Shown: piece by piece, positions 1 through 10,474 of the stretch
Layout of the letters: every line of letters begins with the position of its first letter
How positions within the stretch are numbered: the first letter of the stretch is position 1
Source: Cardinalis cardinalis
Lineage: Eukaryota; Chordata; Aves; Passeriformes; Cardinalidae
Assembly (NCBI GenBank): GCA_014549065.1
Contig: JACDOX010000018.1
Span: forward strand, 7,734,151-7,798,150
Length of the DNA: 64,000 nucleotides
Direction of reading: 5' to 3'
Translations under genes and position numbers: made by a program
The notes under the pieces: model-generated
Told to the model about the DNA's origin: nothing
The model's database searches: none
Seen by the model: the letters and a program-made list of their open reading frames with translations, nothing else

Positions 1-224
1 AAATCATCCTTATATTCTGAAAGAAACTACTTCCAGTTTAAACTCTTGACCTTTGTCCTGTTACTACAAGCCTTGGTAAAAAATGTCCCTCTTTATCTGT
101 TTTATAAGCTTCCTTTAAGTGCAACAAAAGCCTCAACCTAGCTCATGCTGGAGCCTCAGTCGACCTTGCAATTTTCTCCCTACACCTAGCCGGTATCTCT
201 TCAGATCTGGCTGTCTTCAGATAT

Positions 225-425
225 TTCTCCAGATCTTTTTCTTCTCCAGGATGAACAACCCCAGCCCTCTTAGCCTTTCTTCATAGGAGAGTTGTTCTAC
301 ACCTCCGACTATTTTCATGGTCCTCCTCTTGGACATGCTGCAAGTAGTCCTGTCTTTGTACTGAGGGCAGGAGTTCAGAGGAGGTCTCACGAGAACAGAG
401 TCGAGAAACCAATACATGGTAGAAA
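225..425 (-). mobile_element. CR1 LINE fragment (minus strand)
   Basis: Read on the minus strand this gives a short open segment containing YEERLRGLGLF, which is the conserved stretch near the C-terminus of the CR1 reverse-transcriptase ORF (usually seen as YEERLRELGLFSLE). Only about 200 bases are recognisable. The 3' tail of the element and everything upstream of this block are missing or too diverged to follow. It is a dead 5'- and 3'-truncated copy. The ends are approximate. Confidence 0.75.
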
Positions 426-2065
426 ATTCAGGCTCATTCACAGAATATAATTCAGGACCCGTCATGCATGTCCATATCTTCCACATGGTGATAACCTGCT
501 AATAGTCATGGTAATAGTAATCTTTTGTTGTCTGCCAGATCCCTGGGAAAACGTTTACTTATGTCTGACACCTTGATTAGAAGGTAATTGTAAAATACCT
601 GTTAAACTACCTTGCTGAACAAAGTTAGAGGGACTACGTACTGAGACACTTTGTAGGTCAGATTTTCATTTCTCTCTTGACTTTTGATATTTAAACCTAT
701 TTTAAAAATAACTTCTATATGAAATTTATTTTATAAATGGAGTAAAGGTAGTTACATAATTTATCAGAGAATGATGAAAGAAAATGTAAATTTTCTCCTT
801 TTATGAATGTTGTACATAATATTTTTCTGTCTTATTAGATAAAGGCCACATTTATGGTATACTACAGGATGAAAATTACCAGTCTTTAAGAACACCAGTT
901 CCATGATTACTAGCTGGTCTGTATTATCTTTGTAGTAAATAATATAAAAATAACATGTAAATGGCTTTTGTTACTGTTGTCGCTCATAAACAGGTCATCT
1001 ACAAAGCCAAATAAGAAAAATAGATGATATGTCTTCTTGTGACTGAATAACTCTAATAAAAGTTCATCTTGTGTTTTCATGTTGTATCATTTTACAGTTG
1101 TTTCTTTGGTAACCTCACTAATATTTAGCTATTTTTCATGTGTAGACCTCACTAAGAAAAGATTCTTGGCACTTTTAGGCAAATGTCCATATGCAGTTTC
1201 TGAAGGTGCTTTTAATAGCTAAAACATTGTAATAGATTGATTACATGTTTACCTTTCAATGCTGTTAATTCAATTACTTTCTCCCAACTCAGTTTTTCAT
1301 TGAGTTGTCATCATTAAATATCATAATTTGAAAAAATGGATTAGATGTCTTCAGCGTAGTGTTCAATGCAGAAATTTAGTCTTAACTATATGAAATTTAA
1401 AAAAACCAACTCAGTATGTGCCAGCTGTGTTTCTTGAATATGGAAGTGAATACATGCTTTTAAAAGTTCTGTGTTATGCTGATAGAAATTTCCATTTAAA
1501 CACATTGTAGATATGCACTGTACTTATCTGTAGTAATGTTCTTTTCTTATATGCCTGCACACAAGTACTTAGAAGCTACAATAACAAGTATGAAGAATTT
1601 CATACCTCAGGCCAATACAGGTATCAAGGTACTTGTAAAAAAATCTTGACATTGTTAATACTTACATCATTAATGATTTTGCTTGTGTTGTTGAATTTTG
1701 GTTTAGATATTATAGAAAAATAAAATTTAAAAGACCCATGTTTAAGAAACCTAATACATCACAGTCTGAAAAATAAAGTAAATTATACAAAATTCTATTG
1801 TCAGAGGCATGGGTTTGTTTAACCATGAGAAATAATTGCTAGGTGAAAGATAGTGCTTTCTGACAACTGAATAAAGAAAGATTTCTCATTATATTGGTTG
1901 ATTGCTTCACAAAGATCAGGACATTAATGCGTTTATCAACAAATCTCAAAATCACAGCTGTCCCATTTCTAGGCTTAGTAGGAAATGTAGCCAGGCTGTA
2001 GAAGCAATAATAGAAATAAGTAATGAATAAATAACAAGACATTAGGATGAAGACAAAATATTCAG
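426..2065. other. AT-rich non-coding stretch, nothing recognised
   Basis: No open frame with gene-like composition, no RNA gene and no recognisable repeat. Short open frames on the minus strand near 1.84-2.07 kb have the Phe/Leu/Tyr-rich composition expected by chance in AT-rich DNA. Confidence 0.6.
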
Positions 2066-3142
2066 TGTGCATTTGACACTGTCCTTTACAATATCCTAGT
2101 CTCTAAACTNGAAAAACATGGATTTGATGGAGAGATCACTTGGTGAATAAAAATTTCTTTAGACAGTCACACTCAAAGAGTTGTAGTTAAGAGCTCGATG
2201 TCCAAGTGGAAAGTGGTGATGAGTGGCGCTCCTCAGGGGTTGATTTTGGGTCCAGAACTCTAACATTTTTGTTGGTGACACGGACAGTGGAACAGCAAGT
2301 TTGCTGATGACACCAAGCTATGTGGTAGGGCTGACATGCTGCAGGGAAGGGGTGTCATCCAGAGGAACTGTAACAGGCTTGAGAGGTATCTGTGCAAACC
2401 TCATGAAGTTCATAAAGGCCAAGTGCAAGTTTCAGCACCGGGGTCAGGGCAATCCCAAGCACCAGTATAGGCTGGGAGCAGAATGGATTGAGAAGAGCTC
2501 CCGGGAGAAGGCCTCATTGTTTATGGATGAAAGCTCAATATGACTCAGCAATGTGCACTTGCAGCCCAGAAAGCCAATGGCATCCTGGGCTGCATCCAGA
2601 GAGCTGTGACCAGCTGCTCAAGGAAGGTGATTCTGCCCCTCTTTTCATCTCTTGTGTGACCATACCTGGAGTACTGTGTCCACATCTGGGACCCTCAACA
2701 AAAGAAAGTCATTGATCTATTGGAATGAGTCCAGAGGGCAGCCACTGATGTGATCACAGGGCTGGAACACTTCTGCCATGAAGACAGGCTGAGAGAGTTG
2801 TGGCTGTTCAGCCTGAAGATGAGACAGGCCTGTAGAAACCTTACAGCAGCCCTCCAGTACCTAAAGAGAGCTGGAGAGAGCTTTTCAAAAACATGTAGTG
2901 ATAGGACTAGGAAAAATGGCCTAAAACTGAAGGAGGGTGGTTTTAAACTAGATATTAGGGAGAAAATTACTGTGAGGGTGGCAAGACACTGAAAAAGATT
3001 GCTCAAAGAGGTGTTCAATACCAGCCTGGATGGGACTCTAAATAACGGGTNCCATGAATGATTCCTTACCCATGGCAGGGGTGTTGGAACTAGACAAGCT
3101 TTAGAGTCCCTTTCAACCCTAACCATTCTATGATACTCTGAT
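2066..3142 (+). mobile_element. CR1 LINE, 5'-truncated, RT domain to 3' end
   Basis: About 1.08 kb of a CR1 non-LTR retrotransposon in plus orientation. It begins inside the reverse transcriptase with a sequence reading AFDTV (palm motif A region), followed at 2300-2320 by an intact FADDTKL palm motif. The conserved C-terminal region follows (GLEHFCHEDRLRELWLFSL near 2761-2817), and then the untranslated end with the usual 'ccctttcaaccctaaccatt / ctatgat' ending near 3110-3142. Several frameshifts and stops break the frame, so it is inactive. CR1 copies are normally 5'-truncated, as here. Confidence 0.92.
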
Positions 3143-6100
3143 TAGTTCTCAGTACACGAAGTTTAAAGGGGATTACAAATTTCTGAAGGAGCTATAAGGT
3201 ACAGATAAACTAAATTTTCAGGAACTAACTATGGGTTACTAGTTTTCTTCAGTGAGACCTGGAAGTATCCAGTTTATTAAGGGGGACATTAACAGTGCAT
3301 ATATCTTTCTCTCCTTTCATGTGAAGAGCTATTGAGAATCTCTGGTAATGAAAATGCTTTTGTTTACCACTACCACCATATTGCTTTTTATTTTTCTGTA
3401 GGCAGTTAGCTCAAACTATTGGAAAGTCAGTATGTTCTTAACATTTCCTTTCTGTTTGTTTAAGCTATTACATTTACGAGACTCTTAGGACTGAGGGAGA
3501 GAGGAACTGGTTTTTTGTCTGGAAAAAGAAAGTCTACATATGTTTAGATAGTAACCGCAGAACTACAAGAAAAGGAAATAGGAATTAAGATTGCATATTA
3601 AGATACATCTTGGCATCATATGTATTCTTCAAATTTTTTAGGTTTTGGCCAGACTTTGATGAATTTAACTGTATATTTCTGGTGCAGCATAAACTCGAGT
3701 TACCTCTATATTTAGCTATACTGAACTTGATGCAAATTTTCTCTCCAGTTTATGCAACATTTCACAATAATTTCATGCTCTGGGGAGAAGGAAAAGAAAG
3801 AGGAGAAAAGAACCCTTCTCCTATTTTTGCATGGCTTTAAAACCAGGATGTAGATTAATGCACTTGACTTCAGTTTGCAATAAAATCAGCCTACAGAGAT
3901 TTTACAAGTGTTGTGTTTGCCAGTTTTTGTATTTTGAAGTATTATGTATCTTGGTGATTCTGTAAGATGAGAAAAAGGAATTACTAAGCTCCATCATGTG
4001 AAAAGAAGTGAGGAAGGCAAAAATGCAGAGGGAAAGAAAGAAAGGGAGGAAGAGGGAATGAGGTAAGGGAGGAGGGAAAGAAGAAATTAAATTGTCTAGT
4101 TGTTGCATATACTGAAGTACATAATGTTTAGATTTTAAAAACATGAAGACTTTCCAGCAGAATCTCTTCCTCTAAGCAATCTGGCCCTCTTGGCTAGAAA
4201 TAAAGATCCTGCTGCCATAATAACATATTGCTTTTGATTAAAAATGCTCATTAAATGGAATTGAAATTCTTACTAATGGCTAAAATTATTCTCTAAAAAA
4301 TAAAATATGAGCTTGGACTAATGGAGCTATACAATTTAATAANAGTTTAGCCAGACAAACTATTTAATTATTTTGGTGTGTAAACACTTCTAATATGGTA
4401 AAACCGGTGTCAGACAAGCAATGTGAATTCAGACATGGAAGGACATTCTCTAACCTGTTTGTTTAAGAACTCTGCCATAGATGAACATTTTGAATTTCCT
4501 TATTCCATCCTTTCTCCTTTCTTTCCATTGTGTTAATTCATCATTTCATTATTCATCATTTCAGAAGTTAGGTTTGACAAGTGGACAGAAATAGCAGAAC
4601 AGAAAAAATGCAACTATGTCCTTTTTGGAACACCTGAACCCTTCTAACAGAGAATTCATTTATTACACAGTTACCACTACTTTACCCAGATTCATCTTTG
4701 TAGAAAAAAAAATCCAAGAGAAGGTCAGACCCATTTTGATTGACTTCAGTTTGAAATAAAGTCCAAATGACCACCTGAGGCTGTGCAGAGGTACTTTATG
4801 TTCCTATCCTTCTGGAAATCTAAAAGATGTAAGGTTGAATCCCTTCTCTCTTCCATACNTTGAGACAAGTTCTTTCAGCTTGTTTTCTATGACTAATCAG
4901 GAGGACCTTGGTTAAAATCACTAATATCTTTTCCCATTCCTTCAACATTCACTGAAAAAATGTTTTTCCTCCAGTGAACACCAAAACTTTGAGCTCTCTG
5001 ATGTACTGTGTCTGCACAATCACATGCCATCACTCATCTTTGTCTCAGGCAGGATGAACAGAAAACTAATTATCTAGAAACCTGCTATAAATGTGCATTG
5101 TAAAGGGCATATCCACTTAGTTGTCTATTGATTCTAAACATCACAAATGGACTGATATCTTCTGGACAAGTCTAGTTCTGGGGCTGGTGTTAATATAGTT
5201 GATGTAGGATGAATTGAATAAAATCTATGATTAACAGTATGAATATCTATGAAACTAGACAGAAACCTTATTGCTCTCTTACAGTACATGAGTCTATATT
5301 TTACCAAAAAAATTAACACTTTAACATTCATAATATGAGACTGGCAGATTAATAAAGCAATGATATGACCTAGCTAATCTTCTAACATTTATAATAAGTT
5401 CATAATTTAGGATTTTCCAGGCAGCTGACTGAAGTATTATTAATAAAAATGTTAAAGTTTATTAGCATAACCTTTTTATTAATATAAAGTTTCCAGACAG
5501 AAGATGTATATAAAAATCAATATACTTAAATTTTAATAAATACTAAGTATCGGCAATGTAAAATGTGGTTGGTCCTTTTTCTATATGACAAACAGAATAA
5601 AGTAATTAAAACTAAAAAGAAAAGTGTGTGTGCCAGAGTAGAATAATATCAAACATGCCTGTTCTGAGGAGGATGGGAGGAAATATAACACAGATGGCAC
5701 TGATTTAACAAATACAGGACCTCATTCAGTGCTGTTCAGTTTGCAGAAAAACAAAGAACTTACTTACACAAGCTCCAAACTGCTTTTGCAGACAGGCATA
5801 AATGCATCTGAGTTCCTCTCATACAGCAATCAGATTTCTGACTTGGTGTGGGCTTGTTCTCTCAGTGCAAGACTGTCATGCCTGGCTGAGAGGTCCAGCA
5901 CTCTTCCATGGCAGTGTTACAAACCTTGAGGGAAGAGATCAGAGAGACTCTTTCTCATGATCTTCAGTCTTATGTTAATAATGATTCTGCAGGTACCTTC
6001 AGAAATGCTTCCTTAATTAATGCAATTTAAAGTATTGAAATGGTGATGCAAAGTGCTGGAGGGGTAAAGGTAAAATACAGAAGACTAATACATCCTGAAT

Positions 6101-6237
6101 TTGTTAAATCATAGGTACATATAAAGTGTTTTTAACATCTATATAACTTGTGGCCACTGTTATAACACATATAACTGCAAAAATTATGATTAAAGTGCTA
6201 CTTGTTAGAAAATGGCATTCTATTGTTAGAAACCTAT
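3143..6237. other. Non-coding stretch with a purine-rich tract
   Basis: AT-rich sequence without a recognisable gene or interspersed repeat. At 4027-4087 the plus strand is almost purely purine (repeats of ggaaa/gggagga type). Open frames in this span are short and have chance-like composition. Confidence 0.55.
4027..4087. repeat. Polypurine/polypyrimidine tract
   Basis: The plus strand over about 60 bases consists almost entirely of A and G, interrupted by only a couple of T. It is an imperfect low-complexity tract, not a clean microsatellite. Confidence 0.7.
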
Positions 6238-7212
6238 TACAGAATCACAGAATCACAGAATTTCTAGGTTGGAAGAGACCTTTAAGATTATAGAGTCCAA
6301 CCCATGTTGTAACACCTCAACTAGATCATGGCACCAAGTGCCATATCCAGTCTTTTTTTAAACACATTGAGGGATGGTGACTCCATCACCTCCCTGGGTA
6401 GATGATTCCAGTATTTGACCACTCTTTCTGTGAAAAACTTCCTCCTTAATTCCAGCCTGTATCTCCCTTGGCGCAGCTTGAGACTGTGTCCTCTTGTTCT
6501 GTCTGTTGTTGCCCAGAGAAAGAGACNGACNCCCAGCTCACCACAGCCACCNTTCAGGAAGCTGAAGAGAGTGATAAGGTCACCTCTGAGTCTCCTTTTC
6601 TCCAGGCTGAGCAATCCCAGCTCCCTCAGTCGTTCTTCGTACGGCTTGTGCTCCAAGCCCCTCACCAGCCTCGTTGCTCTCTTCTGGACACGCTCAAGCA
6701 TCTCAACATCCCTCCTAAACTGAGGGGCCCAGAACTGGACACAATACTCAAGGTGTGGCCTCACCAGTGCCNAGTACAGGGGAAGAATGACCTCCCTGCT
6801 CCTGCTGGCCACANTATTCCTGATACTGGCCAGGATGCCATTGGCCTTCTTGGCCACCTGGGCACACTGCTGGCTCATGTTCAGCTGGCTGTCACCAGCA
6901 CCCCCAGGTCCCTTTCCTCCCGAGCACTGTCCAGCCACACCGTCCACAGCCTATAATGTTGCAGGGGGTTATTGTGGCCAAAGTGCAGGACTCCACACTT
7001 GGACTTATTGAACTTCATCCCATTAGATTCTGCCCATCCATCCAACCATTCAAAGTCCCTCTGCAAAGCCCTCCATCCCCCTAACAGATCCACACACGCT
7101 CCCAGCTTAGTGCCATCTGCAAATTTGCTAATGAAAGACGCTAAACCCTCATCCATGTCATCAATAAAAATATCAAACAGAACTGGCCCCAGCACAGAAC
7201 CCTGAGGGTTTT
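6238..7212 (-). mobile_element. CR1 LINE, relatively well preserved, 5'-truncated
   Basis: A minus-strand CR1 of about 975 bases. Its 3' end lies at the left, where the octamer agaatcac is repeated (6239-6260); that microsatellite tail is diagnostic of CR1. Reading leftward from 7195, one open segment (7195-6881) covers the RT palm and reads FADGTKL at about 7123-7103. A second open segment in another frame (6947-6321) covers the C-terminal part with CVQFWAPQFRRDVEMLERVQ and YEERLRELGLLSLEKRRL. The long surviving frames, interrupted mainly by one frameshift around 6.88-6.95 kb and some Ns, suggest a younger copy than the other CR1s here. The second palm aspartate expected from CR1 relatives (FADD) reads as glycine, so the enzyme would be inactive even without the frameshift. 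Confidence 0.95.
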
Positions 7213-7549
7213 AAGTAGCAATATAACACGTAAAATATCTATTTGTTACTCAAACAAAATGTCTGCAATGGAAAACACTACTACAGCATACTGGTCCTCA
7301 GCTGTTATAGAAAAGATTGGGATAGATCCAACAGAACACAGAAATTGAATCAGATATTATTATTTGTTTTGCTAGAGTAGCTACTTGATGAAGCTATTAT
7401 TTTTATTGTCCTCTTCCCAAGGATCCATTTTTGAGCTTTGGACCTTGTGTATATAAACTTGTGAAGAATGTAGAGCGATATCACTTGGACTAATAGTAAC
7501 CAGAGAAAATAAAATGTATCTCCTGAGTAGTACATGCTCAGGAAGTCCA
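7213..7549. other. Short spacer between two CR1 copies
   Basis: AT-rich sequence between the minus-strand CR1 and the next plus-strand CR1. I see no gene or named repeat in it. Confidence 0.5.
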
Positions 7550-8106
7550 CAAGATCTTGGATTCTGGGGAACAATAAGCCTATGAGCCAACACAGGCTGA
7601 GGGCTGACCTGCTTGAAAGCAGCTTTGAGGAGAAGGACTTGGGGGCTCTGGTGCACAACAACCTGTCCAGGAGCCAGCAGTGCCCTTGGGGGCCAAGAAG
7701 GCCAGCAGTATTCTGGGGTGCATCAGGAAGAGCATGGACATAAGTCTTAGGGAGGTGATCCTGCACCTCTGTTCAGCCNTGGTGAGGCCACATCTGGAGT
7801 CTCCAATTCTGGGCTCCTCAGCACAGGACAGACTTGTGCAGCAAACCAGGTGCAGCAAATGAGACAAAGATGATTAAGGGACTGGAGCATTTCTCTTATG
7901 AGGAAAGGTTGAAGGAGCCTGTTCAGGGGGCCTGTTCAGGCTGTAGCAGAGACAGCTGGGAGGGGACCCTGTCAATGTCTGTCAGTACCTGAAGGGACAG
8001 TGCCAATTCGGTGGAGNCAAGCTCTGCTTGACTCTGAGCAATAGGACATGAGATGTATATAAACAGGCAGAAACTGATGGCCAGAAATTTCCAGCTGAAT
8101 ATGAGG
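7550..8106 (+). mobile_element. CR1 LINE, left part, interrupted by an LTR
   Basis: Plus-strand CR1 covering the C-terminal RT region. Recognisable blocks include sequence encoding EKDLGALVHNN, then the 'tcttagggaggtgatcctgcacc' type block, 'ctggagcatttctcttatgag', and a block ending 'aaatttccagctgaatatgagg'. The element is interrupted after 8106 by an LTR and resumes at 8767. A short duplication (cctgttcaggggg region near 7918-7940) and several frameshifts mark it as a dead copy. The 5' boundary near 7550 is approximate. Confidence 0.88.
8101..8106. repeat. Target site duplication, left copy (atgagg)
   Basis: First copy of the 6-bp direct repeat flanking the solo LTR. It matches CR1 sequence at the insertion point exactly. 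Confidence 0.82.
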
Positions 8107-8766
8107 TGTTGTGTTGTGTCTGTATAAGTTGGACTGTTCTGTTCCCTCCTATCATGTAATGGTTCTGCCGTGGTTCTCCCCTCCCTCCTTTGTGCTGCCA
8201 GTTATTCCAACTCCTCCCCAGTTGCCTTGGAGATTAATGTATTTTTTCTCAAATCCCTCCCCGCTGCCCTGTCCATCACTCAGCGCTCCCATCCTTCTCT
8301 CTAGAACTCTCTAGAAACTTCCAGCTAGAGCGTCGAGTGATTGGCTCAGGGGCTGGGGCCCCACCCTCAAGTTATCCCCATTGGTGTTCTCCCTAAGTCA
8401 ATCTTTTGTATCCCACTCCCCGCTGAAACTCTATTCATCCAAGGACTGACTCCTCCCCTGTGTCCCTCCCTCCTTATAAGCTGTTGCAACCTTCCCCTCG
8501 CTCTCTTGTGTTGTCGGCTCCCCTGGAACTCAATAAATCTCGATTTACCACAGCTGGAGAGCGCCCTCTTATTTCTGCTGGCTGTAGCCATAAGCCAAGC
8601 CACGTCCTACCACAAGGCAGCGCTGCTGTCACAGCACAGGGTGTTTGCCTTAGGTGCTGTCCCGAACCGTCGGGAGATCGGGATAGTGCCCCACTACTGC
8701 TAGTGGTGCTGGATAGCTAGCCAGGATGTCCGAGAAGGACAATCTTTATCCAGCTTGACCACTTCA
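8107..8766 (+). mobile_element. Solo LTR of an endogenous retrovirus, inserted in CR1
   Basis: A 660-bp element beginning tgttgtgttg and ending gaccacttca, so it has the TG...CA ends of a retroviral LTR. It is flanked by the 6-bp direct repeat atgagg (8101-8106 and 8767-8772) and splits a CR1 whose two halves join cleanly when it is removed. Inside are a TATA-like ttataag at 8474-8480 and an AATAAA signal at 8532-8537, giving a plausible U3-R-U5 layout in plus orientation. The region around it is GC-richer than its surroundings. No primer-binding site, polypurine tract or internal genes are present, so this is a solo LTR left by recombination. A 6-bp duplication fits class II (ERVK/alpha-like) avian retroviruses; the family is inferred. 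Confidence 0.85.
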
Positions 8767-8772
8767 ATGAGG
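8767..8772. repeat. Target site duplication, right copy (atgagg)
   Basis: Second copy of the 6-bp direct repeat. CR1 sequence continues directly after it with aagaaatactttact. Confidence 0.82.
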
Positions 8773-8979
8773 AAGAAATACTTTACTTTGTAAGTGACTG
8801 AGCAATGGAACAGATTGCCCAGAGAGGGTGCTGAGTTTCTGTCACTGGAGATGTTCAAGAACCGTCTGAGCACAATCCTGTGCCATTTGCTCTGGGACAA
8901 CCGTGCCTGAGCAGGGAGGCTGGATGAGATGACNCACTGTGGTCCCTTCCAACATGACCTATTCAGTGATTCTGTGAGG
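8767..8979 (+). mobile_element. CR1 LINE, right part (3' end) after the LTR
   Basis: Continuation of the plus-strand CR1. It contains the block 'gagcaatggaacagattgcc', the 'ctgggacaacc' type region and the terminal 'cccttccaacatgacctatt ... gattctgtg' end. With the left part it forms one CR1 copy that predates the LTR insertion. Confidence 0.9.
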
Positions 8980-9291
8980 CAGATTCACAATATGTACCCA
9001 TGGACTGGCAAATGCCTTTTTGCATCTGAAAACATCAACTTAATTTGCATGGAAATTGACCTGAAATTTGGACTACCCTGTGATGCCTAAGAACTGTGTC
9101 TGTAAATCTAAATTATTCACTCTAGCCTTTCTTTAGGACATGAGAAGTACAAGAACCTAGAAAGAGGATTCATCAGACATCTGGAAACATCTGCTTTGGG
9201 TTGGATTGCTTTTTACAAGTATTTAATATAACTTAGATACTCTAAATTTTAAGACACAGTAAATAAATTTTAAGCAGATTAATCCTTGATG
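8980..9291. other. Spacer without recognised features
   Basis: AT-rich sequence between two CR1 copies; nothing recognisable. Confidence 0.5.
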
Positions 9292-9545
9292 ACAGAATCA
9301 TAGAATAATTTAAATTGGAAAAGACATCTAAGATATCAAGTCCAAATACTTGTAAAACTAACACAAGTCCACCATTGAACCATATTCCTAACAGTCCCCC
9401 TTACATGTATTTTAAATATCTCTAGAGATGAGGACTCCTCCGCTTCCATTGATAACCCGTTTCAATATTTGACAAAACTTTAAGGGAAGAAATTTTCCTA
9501 ATATCCAATAATAAAGGTCATTTTGTCTTATCCTATCTCTTGTTA
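9292..9545 (-). mobile_element. CR1 LINE 3'-end fragment, diverged
   Basis: The left end reads acagaatcatagaat followed by a degenerate version of the standard CR1 3' untranslated end in reverse orientation (aaattggaaaagacatctaa, then 'agtccaccattgaaccatat'). Further right come remnants of the block seen in minus-strand CR1s as 'ccgcttccattgataacc'. It is clearly more diverged than the copy at 6.2 kb, so probably older. Confidence 0.8.
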
Positions 9546-9678
9546 CTTGGCAGAAGAGACTGACCATCACTAATTTTGTTAGCTTAGTTTATTCTGTTTT
9601 TATTATTTTCTGGTCTTCATGTATGCAAAGAACAACAACTTTTCCTGTTACTGAAAGTGCAATAATTAATTAATATGA

Positions 9679-9701
9679 TATATATATATGTATATATAAT
9701 T
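9679..9701. repeat. (AT)n microsatellite
   Basis: Imperfect alternating AT/TA dinucleotide run with one g interruption. Confidence 0.7.
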
Positions 9702-10460
9702 TTTTACAGTAGTAGATCTCTAACAGCAGTATAGACTCTGGATTAAAATGAGGAACAATCTAAGTTTTCTTCCCCCCACTCATACACATAAATATTTAGA
9801 ATAAGGAATTAATACATTAAAATATCGAATTTTTATGCAAAACCATATTTTCACCTATTAATAGTTTAAGTACATGACTCTTATCATGCACAGAAAAAAT
9901 AATCAGGAGATATGCTCATTTTATTTTAAATAATGCCTGTAAGACTCAAAATGTAATGCAATGCATGAATATCAGCCTGCTATAAAACCTAGGAGAAGCT
10001 GTTGAGCAGAAATGAGCCCTTAAATAAAATTTAAAGGTCTATGGAGAACACTCATTGTGAACAGAAAAGGTAGTTTTTGTTCGTAATTGGGACTCATAAT
10101 GTTTTCCCTGTTAGATCTTATTAACCTATATATGCAGTGCACAACAATGCACAGTAAGTTTTAATCGCTTTAGTCTTTGCAAAATCTTGCAATTACAATC
10201 TCCAAAACATGGGAAGCTATTTTATAATGTTAATTAAGGGTCATGGAGTATTGTTTCCTACGTGGTGTTACTAAACTGGTGAACTGTAACAGTTTGCTGG
10301 AGTTTTAGTTAGCACTCTATTAACTATACCTAAGTGGCTTGCTTATCTTCTTTGTTTAGCAGGTCATTTGACACCCAATAATTTCATGTTATGAAAGAAA
10401 ATGTATAAAACTATGTCAGCTTAGAATATAGCAGTTTGTTTTTGGTTTTTTTTTCTCAGA

Positions 10461-10474
10461 CTCTCTCTCTCTCT
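10461..10474. repeat. (CT)n short microsatellite
   Basis: Seven CT dinucleotides within a longer pyrimidine-rich stretch. Confidence 0.7.

Noticed and set aside
6415..7205. Several plus-strand open frames of 70-160 codons
   Set aside because: They are antisense shadows of the minus-strand CR1 reverse-transcriptase frame.
8341..8720. Overlapping 78-120 codon open frames on both strands
   Set aside because: They lie wholly within the solo LTR and reflect its higher GC content; LTR sequence is regulatory, not coding.
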